DNA from: Yoonia vestfoldensis SKA53
Lineage (GTDB): Bacteria; Pseudomonadota; Alphaproteobacteria; Rhodobacterales; Rhodobacteraceae
Reading direction: 5' to 3'
Length of the DNA: 64,000 nucleotides
NCBI RefSeq assembly: GCF_000152785.1
Contig: NZ_CH672414.1
Span: 895,472-959,471, forward strand
Below the pieces are notes generated by a model that was not told the DNA's origin, searched no databases, and saw only the letters and a program-made list of their open reading frames with translations. Both the position numbers and the translations under genes were made by a program. Positions within the stretch are counted from its first letter, which is position 1; every line of letters starts with the position of its first letter. Below are positions 57,834 to 64,000 of the stretch, piece after piece.

Positions 57834-58481
57834 ATGACCAGTAAAGTGATCGGCGTTTTGCCCGGCATCTCCACCGAAGAACAGCCCAAAAAGGCGCGCC
57901 GGATGTCCAAGGATTCCGTCAGGCGCAAATTCCTCGAAAAGCTGCCCAAAGGTGGGATTGCCGTTGAAATCGGCGTCTGGCAGGGCGAATTTTCCCCCAC
58001 GATCATCGAATTGATCGCCCCCGAAAAACTGGTACTGATCGACCCTTGGGCGCATATCGAGGATGACAGCCATGCCGAGGCTTTCGTCGGCCGCACCGGC
58101 AAGACCAAGATGGACCGGATCTTTGACGGCGTGGTCAAGAAATTCGAGACCGAAATCGCGGCGGGGCAGGTGGCGCTGATACGTGATTTTTCGGTGCCAG
58201 CGCTGGCGCAATTCACCGATCAGTCAATTTCCTTTGCCTATGTCGATGGCGATCATTCCTATGAAGGCGTCAGCGCCGATCTGGCGTCTTTGTTCCCCAA
58301 GATGAAGCGCGGCGGCATCATGGCCTTTGACGACTATCATCGGCGCGGCTGGTGGGGCGACGGCGTGATCCGTGCAATCAACGAATTTCTGGGCGCGCAT
58401 CCACGCGATCTGCGCATCCGCGCGGTTGTCGGCGCACAGATCGCGATCGAAGTTCTTGATCCGTCCGACCAGACAGCGTGA
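57834..58481 (+). CDS. class I SAM-dependent methyltransferase
   Basis: 215 residues of the Methyltransf_24 type. SAM motif A-V-E-I-G-V-W-Q-G-E-F at 43-53, V-L-I-D-P-W at 67-72, V-D-G-D-H-S-Y-E-G at 137-145 and G-G-I-M-A-F-D-D-Y after it. Its place among glycosyltransferases points to sugar O-methylation. The C-terminal part of the next protein looks like a degenerate relative of it. Confidence 0.9.
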   Translation: MTSKVIGVLPGISTEEQPKKARRMSKDSVRRKFLEKLPKGGIAVEIGVWQGEFSPTIIELIAPEKLVLIDPWAHIEDDSHAEAFVGRTGKTKMDRIFDGVVKKFETEIAAGQVALIRDFSVPALAQFTDQSISFAYVDGDHSYEGVSADLASLFPKMKRGGIMAFDDYHRRGWWGDGVIRAINEFLGAHPRDLRIRAVVGAQIAIEVLDPSDQTA

Positions 58482-58517
58482 TCTTGCCATCATGAAACCA
58501 TCCATGACGGGTGCCGC

Positions 58518-60404
58518 ATGCGTCTGATCGTGTCCACCATGAAGGACGAAGGCCCGTTCATCCTTGAATGGATCGCGCATTACCTTGCGCTGGGGTTCGA
58601 CCATTTCATCATCAACAGCAATGATTGTTCCGATGGCACCGATCTGATCCTGCAACGCCTGCAGGATATGGGGATCGTGACGCATATCGCCAACCAGGGG
58701 CCATGGGAGGGCGGGCCACAGCGCGCCGCCTACGACAATGCGATGGCCCATCCCAAATACGCCGAAGCCGAATGGGTGCTTGTCTGCGATGCCGATGAAT
58801 TTCTCGACATCAAGGTCGGCGACGGGACGCTGGATGCCTTGTTTGCCGCCGCACCTAAGGCGACAGCCTTTACCTTTATCTGGCAATTGTTCGGCCACAA
58901 CAATATCGTCACATTCCACGACCGCCTGATCACCACACAATTCACCCGTTGTGCTGCACCACAACAGATCCATCCGATGCAATCGCGTGCAATCAAGACA
59001 TTGTTTTGCAACAACGGCCAGTATCGCCTGATTTCAACCCATCGGCCCAAAGGCATCCTGCCAAGACGCGTGAAACATGCCTATTGGGTCGATGGGAATG
59101 GTGACCGGCTGACAGGTTTCGAACATCAGGGCTGGGCCTTTCTGGGCACCGGCCACGGCTATGGTGACCGGCTGGCGCGGATGAACCATTACGCTGTGCG
59201 CAGCTTGGAATCCTATATGATGAAACGGCTGCGCGGTGACGTGAACACCACGTCCTTTCACGGCAAAATGGAAGAAAGCGGCGAAACATACTGGCGCTTG
59301 CACTGCTGGAATACGGTTGAAAATCAAAGCCTTGCACAGCGAAGCGCCGCTATTTCGGCGGGCATGGACCGGTTGAAATCAGATGCTTTGCTGCACAAGT
59401 TGCACCAACAATCTGTCAATTATCACCAAAATCGTATCGCCAGCCTGCGATCAACGCCGCAATTCACCGCTTTTGTTGAAAAATACAGCGATTTTATGGG
59501 CGATCGCCCGCATCTGTTAAAAGACAACGTGCTGACCGACCTGAACAAAGCCTATGATACGCAGACATTTGATGTGACCACGCTTTTGTCGGATTTCCAG
59601 ATCACGCGGTACAAGGAAATGCGCACGCGGCGTGTTGTGCGCAAATGGCCGTGGTTCGCGGGTATGGATGCGCTGGAAACATCAACAGACCCCGAAATAT
59701 TCAACCGGATTGGCACTAGCGGACCAATGCCGCGCATGACCGCCGGCGCGCTACCCGCCTTGCCAGAGGCCCTGACGCAGGGCATCACCGCCGCCGTTTC
59801 TGCCCACCACGCCAAAGCACCGCACCAGCCGGTCACCGCGCGGTTTCTGGCGCAGGCAAGCGCGCTCAAATGCAAAAGCTGGCTTTTGATCGGGGGCAGG
59901 GATCGGGCATTGATCGACGATATCCTGACCCGCAATGAGGTTGAATCGTTGATCGTCATCGACCCTTGGGGCCTGCGCGACTCGCATCTGGCACCCGGCA
60001 GTGTCGTACCAGATGCCGACCGGCTTGCGCTTGATCATGCATTTTTCCAGACAATCGTGATCTATGCCGATGCGATCAAATCCGGTCGCTTGCGTTTCGT
60101 GCGGTCGACACCGGCTTCGGCCTTGAAACTGATCGAGGACCGATCGCTTGATGTCGTGATGATCGCCGGCACAAAACCTGCAGACCGCGCCTTACGCTTG
60201 ATGGAACGCGCCGCGCATAAGTTGCGCAAGAACGGCCGGTTGTTGTTCAACGGCTACCGTGTACGCACCAAGAAAGGCCGCGAAATGATTGGTGCTATTC
60301 ACAAATTCGTCGCAGCATCACCCGGACGGCGGCGTTTTTTGGCGGCGCACGGCCATCATGTGGCGGTGGAATTGCTGCCGGTACTGCGCAAGCGTGATTA
60401 CTGA
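58518..60404 (+). CDS. glycosyltransferase fused to a degenerate methyltransferase domain
   Basis: 628 residues. Residues 1 to about 300 form a GT2-like enzyme (S-T-M-K-D-E-G-P-F-I-L-E-W, D-A-D-E at 91-94, N-H-Y-A-V-R-S), a paralogue of the gene at 55862. Residues about 450-628 resemble the methyltransferase at 57834: S-L-I-V-I-D-P-W-G corresponds to V-L-I-D-P-W-A, and L-L-F-N-G-Y to the F-D-D-Y end. The SAM loop (L-L-I-G-G-R-D-R) and the D-G-D-H-S position (I-A-G-T-K-P) have lost key residues, so catalysis by this half is unlikely. Confidence 0.85.
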   Translation: MRLIVSTMKDEGPFILEWIAHYLALGFDHFIINSNDCSDGTDLILQRLQDMGIVTHIANQGPWEGGPQRAAYDNAMAHPKYAEAEWVLVCDADEFLDIKVGDGTLDALFAAAPKATAFTFIWQLFGHNNIVTFHDRLITTQFTRCAAPQQIHPMQSRAIKTLFCNNGQYRLISTHRPKGILPRRVKHAYWVDGNGDRLTGFEHQGWAFLGTGHGYGDRLARMNHYAVRSLESYMMKRLRGDVNTTSFHGKMEESGETYWRLHCWNTVENQSLAQRSAAISAGMDRLKSDALLHKLHQQSVNYHQNRIASLRSTPQFTAFVEKYSDFMGDRPHLLKDNVLTDLNKAYDTQTFDVTTLLSDFQITRYKEMRTRRVVRKWPWFAGMDALETSTDPEIFNRIGTSGPMPRMTAGALPALPEALTQGITAAVSAHHAKAPHQPVTARFLAQASALKCKSWLLIGGRDRALIDDILTRNEVESLIVIDPWGLRDSHLAPGSVVPDADRLALDHAFFQTIVIYADAIKSGRLRFVRSTPASALKLIEDRSLDVVMIAGTKPADRALRLMERAAHKLRKNGRLLFNGYRVRTKKGREMIGAIHKFVAASPGRRRFLAAHGHHVAVELLPVLRKRDY

Positions 60405-60447
60405 TTTAACATAATACTGATTATGCGCCTTAAAGATCATCCAAACA

Positions 60448-60466
60448 GGCCGCGCAATCCGCGGCC
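60448..60466. terminator. hairpin between convergent genes
   Basis: GGCCGCG-CAATC-CGCGGCC, a perfect seven-base stem without T-run, in the 62 bases between the glycosyltransferase and phoU stops. It probably ends one or both transcripts. Confidence 0.5.
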
Positions 60467-61174
60467 CTATCGCGCGTCTGACACATAGGATGTGCGGTCA
60501 CCCTTGGGCCGCGCTTCTTCGGGCATGACGCCGGTGACCAGATAGATCACCTGCTCGGCCATATTGGTGGTCAGATCGCCCATCCGTTCGATATTCTTGG
60601 CCATGAAATGCAAATGCATGCAGGCCGTGATGTTGCGCGGGTCTTCCATCATGAAGGTCAGGAATTCGCGGAACAGCGCGTTGTACATCTGGTCCACTTC
60701 CTGATCGCGCTGGCGGACTTCCTCGGCCAGTTGCGCATCGCCGCGGACATAGGCATCAAGCGTGTCTTTCAACATACTTTCAACCTCGCGGGCCATGCGG
60801 CGCAAAGCGGCGTCAGACCCGCTGACCGGCGCCATTTCAACCAGCACGCTGGTGCGTTTGGCGATATTCTTGGCGTAATCCCCGATCCGTTCCAGCGATG
60901 CAGCCAGCCGCAGCACGGTTAGGATGGCGCGCAGATCCTTGGACACAGGCGCGCGCAGCGCGATGGTGCGCGCGGCCTCTTCGTTGATCTGTTCTTCCAG
61001 CGCGTCGATCACCTTGTCAGCCTTGCGCACGACTTCGGCCAGTTCGACATCGCGGTCGCCCAGCGACCGCGCCGCATTCGTGATCGCATCCTCGACCAGC
61101 CCGCCCATCTTGACGATCAGCGTTGTGATCACTTCAAGATCTCGGTCATAGGCGGACGAGATATGGTCGTTCAT
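60467..61174 (-). CDS. phoU: phosphate signalling protein PhoU
   Basis: 235 residues, all helical, two PhoU repeats. Each carries an acidic metal-binding E/D-x-x-x-D signature (V-R-K-A-D-K-V-I-D-A-L-E and V-R-Q-R-D-Q-E-V-D). It links the Pst transporter to PhoR. The ATG at 61174 has AGGAG six bases upstream. It follows phoR directly; the pst transporter genes that normally lie between them are absent here. Confidence 0.95.
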   Translation of the reverse strand: MNDHISSAYDRDLEVITTLIVKMGGLVEDAITNAARSLGDRDVELAEVVRKADKVIDALEEQINEEAARTIALRAPVSKDLRAILTVLRLAASLERIGDYAKNIAKRTSVLVEMAPVSGSDAALRRMAREVESMLKDTLDAYVRGDAQLAEEVRQRDQEVDQMYNALFREFLTFMMEDPRNITACMHLHFMAKNIERMGDLTTNMAEQVIYLVTGVMPEEARPKGDRTSYVSDAR

Positions 61175-61248
61175 TTCAGGCTCCTGTCGACAAGGCTTCG
61201 TGGTTAACACGGCGGATTGATCGCTTTTGTGTCAATTGTGTAAATGTT

Positions 61249-62298
61249 TTATGACAAAGACTCCACCGGCAAAAAGATCGACACCCGCGTGCCCTGTCCC
61301 AGCTCGCTTTCGATCAGCAGATGGCCACGGTGGCGGTTGACGATATGCTTGACAATGGCAAGGCCCAGCCCGGTGCCGCCAACCTCGCGCGACCGATGCG
61401 TATCAACACGGTAGAACCGTTCGGTCAGCCGCGCGATATGATGCGAAGCGATCCCGTCGCCCTTGTCGGTAACGCTGATCTGCACCCCCTGCCCGCGCAG
61501 CCGCAGATGATTGGTTGGCTCATGCAGCGTGACGACCAGTTCCTTGCCGGACCCGCCATATTTGATGCCATTCTCGATCAGGTTGGCAAAGACCTGCGTC
61601 AATTGCCCCGCATCGCTTGGCACGCGCATCACATCGCGCGCAAGGTCCAGCCGGACTGTGACATCGGCGGCGGCGGCCTGTGGTTCCAGCCCCTTGATCA
61701 CCGAGGCCAGCAATCCGCACAGATCGACCAATTCGCGCGGGCGGACACGTTCGTCTTCTTCCACGCGGCTGAGCGACAACAAATCATCAACCAGCCGCGT
61801 CATCCGTTCAGCCTCATGCGCCATGATCCCCAGAAACCGCGCCCGCGCGGTGGCGTCATCACGCGCCGCCCCGCCCAGCGTTTCGATGAACCCCAGCAAG
61901 GCCGTCAGCGGCGTGCGCAATTCATGGCTGACATTGGCCACGAAATCGCGCCGCATCTTGCCGACATCCTCGGCTGCGCTCTGATCCTCGAAACACAGCA
62001 CGATATCTTGGCCGGCAGCAGTGATATGCACCAGATAGGGCGTGTCCTTGTCGCGGTCACGGAACACGAACCGCACAGAGGCCGCCCTGCCAGAGCCGCG
62101 CACCCGCGCGATCGCGTCGATCACGCCGGGTTGGCGCAGCGCGGTGATATGGTGCTTGCCGGTCAGGTCACGGCCCAGGATCAGGTCGAGCGCGGGGTTG
62201 GTGGCACGAATGCGCTCATCCTGGCCAATCACCAGCACAGGCATCGGGATGGCGGCGATCAGCGACAGGGTGGTTTCGGTCAAGACAGGCCCTTTCAT
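61249..62298 (-). CDS. phoR: phosphate regulon sensor histidine kinase PhoR-like
   Basis: 349 residues: a PAS-like N-terminal domain (V-I-G-Q-D-E-R-I-R-A-T-N-P), a dimerisation helix with phospho-accepting His125 (N-V-S-H-E-L-R-T-P), and an ATPase domain with D-K-G-D-G-I and G-G-T-G-L-G-L-A-I-V-K-H-I. No clear membrane helix remains with this start, unlike the classical PhoR. It is adjacent to phoU, which is why I call it PhoR; phoB is not in the window. Confidence 0.88.
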   Translation of the reverse strand: MKGPVLTETTLSLIAAIPMPVLVIGQDERIRATNPALDLILGRDLTGKHHITALRQPGVIDAIARVRGSGRAASVRFVFRDRDKDTPYLVHITAAGQDIVLCFEDQSAAEDVGKMRRDFVANVSHELRTPLTALLGFIETLGGAARDDATARARFLGIMAHEAERMTRLVDDLLSLSRVEEDERVRPRELVDLCGLLASVIKGLEPQAAAADVTVRLDLARDVMRVPSDAGQLTQVFANLIENGIKYGGSGKELVVTLHEPTNHLRLRGQGVQISVTDKGDGIASHHIARLTERFYRVDTHRSREVGGTGLGLAIVKHIVNRHRGHLLIESELGQGTRVSIFLPVESLS

Positions 62299-62461
62299 GT
62301 GTTTGACGGCTGTAGTGCGATCTTGATACCACACAGGCAAGAACAAATCTTGCCGGTGCAGTCTGCGCTACATGCTGCGGGGGAATATGCTAGTTTTGAA
62401 ACAATGTTGTTAGATGGTTCAGAAAGCGCGGTGGTTTTCACGCGTTTTCTAGGTGGTGGTG

Positions 62462-62833
62462 ATGATGATGATGAAAGTCGCGGATGCGGCCTGCGTTCAA
62501 GGCATAACGATACTGGTGATTGGTGATCTGGACCAGTGGCAGGCAAGCGGGCGGTTACGCGGGGTTCCGGCGGGATGTGTCTATCTGGGTATCGACCAGT
62601 TAAACCCTTTCACGCTGCGCCGCCACGCGCCCGACCTGATCCTGTCGCCGCTGTTATCGGATGGTTTTGATGCCGTCGATGTGGCCGAAAAGCTCAATGC
62701 CACGCAGTTCCGCGGCATGTACCGTGTGGTTGCCGACAACCTGCCCGATCCAGAGATCATCCGCGGGGATATCCGCGCCGCCGCACCCGATCTTGATTTC
62801 GACCTGCTGGTGCTGCCGCGCGAGACCCCCTAG
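62462..62833 (+). CDS. conserved hypothetical roseobacter protein
   Basis: About 123 residues. It starts in a run of four ATG codons (62462-62473) behind AGGTGG. The sequence alternates hydrophobic strands (I-T-I-L-V-I-G-D-L, L-I-L-S-P-L-L, L-L-V-L-P-R) and helices in a small alpha/beta fold resembling a receiver or Rossmann-like domain, with no catalytic motif. I recall homologues in Rhodobacterales without known function. It is divergent from phoR, and its stop overlaps the carbonic-anhydrase-like gene end by four bases. Confidence 0.65.
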   Translation: MMMMKVADAACVQGITILVIGDLDQWQASGRLRGVPAGCVYLGIDQLNPFTLRRHAPDLILSPLLSDGFDAVDVAEKLNATQFRGMYRVVADNLPDPEIIRGDIRAAAPDLDFDLLVLPRETP

Positions 62834-63351
62834 ATCGCGCGCAAATCCTGGCGGAACCGCGCCGCGTTTTTCTGGTACTGCAGCGCCGAGGCTTGCAGCC
62901 GTGCAATCGCCGCCGCATCCAGCGCGCGCACGACCTTGCCGGGCGCGCCCATGACCAGTGACCCATCTGGGATCACCTTGCCTTCGGTCACCAGCGCCCC
63001 TGCCCCGATCAGGCAATTGTCCCCGATCACCGCCCCGTTCAGCACGGTCGCGCCCATGCCAATCAGGCTGTTGGCGCCGATGGTGCAGCCATGCAGCATT
63101 GCCTTGTGGCCCACGGTGCAGCCCGCGCCGATCACCAAAGGATGGCCCATATCAGTGTGCAAAACACAGTTTTCCTGAATATTGGTGCCTGCGCCGATAT
63201 GGATCGTCTCATTATCGCCGCGCAGGGTGCTACCAAACCAGACAGAGGATCCCGCGGCCAGTTCCACCCGCCCGATCACGAAACACCCCGGCGCGACCCA
63301 GGCATCATCCGCGACCACCGGTGCCAGATCGCCAAGCGCGTAAAGGCTCAT
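62830..63351 (-). CDS. gamma-carbonic anhydrase family protein
   Basis: 173 residues, left-handed beta-helix of hexapeptide repeats. Zinc ligands His65 (V-L-H-T-D), His82 (V-G-H) and His87 (M-L-H-G) are all in place. Arg44 and Asp46 of S-T-L-R-G-D-N are the conserved structural pair. Relatives include PaaY thioesterase and YrdA, so carbonic anhydrase activity is not assured. It begins within the gmk stop codon region (four-base overlap). Confidence 0.92.
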   Translation of the reverse strand: MSLYALGDLAPVVADDAWVAPGCFVIGRVELAAGSSVWFGSTLRGDNETIHIGAGTNIQENCVLHTDMGHPLVIGAGCTVGHKAMLHGCTIGANSLIGMGATVLNGAVIGDNCLIGAGALVTEGKVIPDGSLVMGAPGKVVRALDAAAIARLQASALQYQKNAARFRQDLRAI

Positions 63352-63986
63352 GTCAATTCTCCAAATTGGGTTTGCAGGCTGCGGACATGGTCAACCAGTT
63401 GCGGTTGCTGGCTGCGGCGCAACCGTTCGGCGCTGATGATGGTTTTCAGCGCCTGTTCTGTCGCGTCGATATCGTCGTTCACCAGCACATAATCATAGCC
63501 ATCCCAATGGCTGATTTCATCCCAGCTTTTCTGCATCCGCTTTTCGATCACCTCTGGGCTATCCTGCCCGCGTGTCACCAGACGCCGGTGCAATTCGGGG
63601 ATCGAGGGTGGCAGGATGAAGATCGACAGCACATGCGGGCTGAGGCTGGAATTGCTGATCTGCTGCGCGCCCTGCCAGTCGATGTCGAACAACACATCGC
63701 GCCCGTCCTCGATGGCGGTCTGCACAGGGGCCTTGGGCGAGCCATAGTAATTGCCGAACACCAACGCATGTTCCAGCATGTCACCCGCCGCGACCTGCGC
63801 CTGAAACGCATCCTTGGTGACAAAAAAATATTCGCGCCCGTCCAATTCGCCCGCGCGCGCGGGCCGCGTGGTGGCCGATACCGAAAACCGCAGGCTGCCG
63901 TCCCACTGGCGCAGACGCCCTGCAAGCGTGGATTTCCCAGCGCCAGAGGGCGAGGAAAGTATAATCAAAAGGCCGCGCCGTTGCAT
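63348..63986 (-). CDS. gmk: guanylate kinase
   Basis: Phosphorylates GMP to GDP. 212 residues, complete. P-loop [10 protein letters not shown] at 11-20, GMP-binding S-x-T-T-R-x-x-R-x-G-E and Y-F-V, D-I-D-W-Q-G-A, and R-L-x-x-R-G-Q-D-S. It overlaps the gamma-carbonic anhydrase gene by four bases. Only 14 bases of upstream sequence are in the window. Confidence 0.96.
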   Translation of the reverse strand: MQRRGLLIILSSPSGAGKSTLAGRLRQWDGSLRFSVSATTRPARAGELDGREYFFVTKDAFQAQVAAGDMLEHALVFGNYYGSPKAPVQTAIEDGRDVLFDIDWQGAQQISNSSLSPHVLSIFILPPSIPELHRRLVTRGQDSPEVIEKRMQKSWDEISHWDGYDYVLVNDDIDATEQALKTIISAERLRRSQQPQLVDHVRSLQTQFGELT

Positions 63987-64000
63987 CGTCTACTCCATCG

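Noticed and set aside
62453-62473. GTG/ATG triplet run as a phase-variable tract
   Set aside because: Slippage by whole codons would not change the frame, and the run is short. It only makes the exact start uncertain.

Overview
The window is a stretch of chromosome from an alphaproteobacterium, most likely a member of the Roseobacter group (Rhodobacterales/Rhodobacteraceae). The grounds are high-GC backbone genes, a sciP (DUF1153)-ctrA pair, a bdhA-patatin pair, an alphaproteobacterial LexA box (GTTC-N7-GTTC), a Mg-type HemB, and several small proteins I recall only from roseobacters. No species can be named from the sequence alone.

Bases 1 to about 4800 are different: AT-rich, with short genes and direct repeats. 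This looks like a small integrated element. On the minus strand it carries a putative HUH-type Rep protein, a short tyrosine recombinase and small proteins. On the plus strand it carries a DUF6626-like protein and a gene here called X. The 3' half of X, its stop codon and a perfect hairpin are duplicated. Each copy is followed by a spacer, a shared 20-mer and a different small secreted-protein gene, which gives a modular cargo layout. The left end of the element lies outside the window. Backbone sequence resumes near a terminator at 4821.

The backbone from 4969 to 64000 is dense and intact. In order: a polyamine-type ABC transporter (potBCA, no binding protein in view); a minus-strand run of ATPase, metA, alpha/beta hydrolase, ppk2, tetR and a PagL-like lipid A deacylase; rhodanese, mnmA, sciP and ctrA; ligA-recG; a 40-residue membrane peptide under a LexA box; a NifU-like protein, hisI, gluQ, trmFO and gyrA; arginine catabolism (arginase, ornithine cyclodeaminase) with a divergent Lrp regulator; dsbB, a DedA-like protein and tRNA-Leu(CAA); a Hint-domain protein; a MocA-like cytidylyltransferase and a dimethylglycine/sarcosine dehydrogenase-like enzyme; a Ysc84 lipoprotein; a chemoreceptor gene broken by one amber codon; hemB; mfd; an MFS pump with a FrnE-like DsbA protein; an XRE-cupin regulator; an orphan YejA-like binding protein; a candidate small RNA; bdhA-patatin; a LysE exporter and DUF502; psuK-psuG; a DUF4198/HupE pair; rpsB-tsf behind a structured leader; aroQ; a four-gene surface-polysaccharide cluster with an unusual glycosyltransferase-methyltransferase fusion; phoR-phoU; a gamma carbonic anhydrase; and gmk.

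The observations most worth a second look are the hairpin-linked cargo modules next to Rep and integrase genes, the SOS-controlled 40-residue membrane peptide, a promoter-to-terminator small RNA candidate at about 45874-45948, a dispersed repeat family found only 3' of genes and in sense orientation, and the amber mutation in the chemoreceptor. No intergenic stretch exceeds 300 bases. The largest, 4683-4968 and 4124-4376, hold a terminator and the second cargo spacer respectively.
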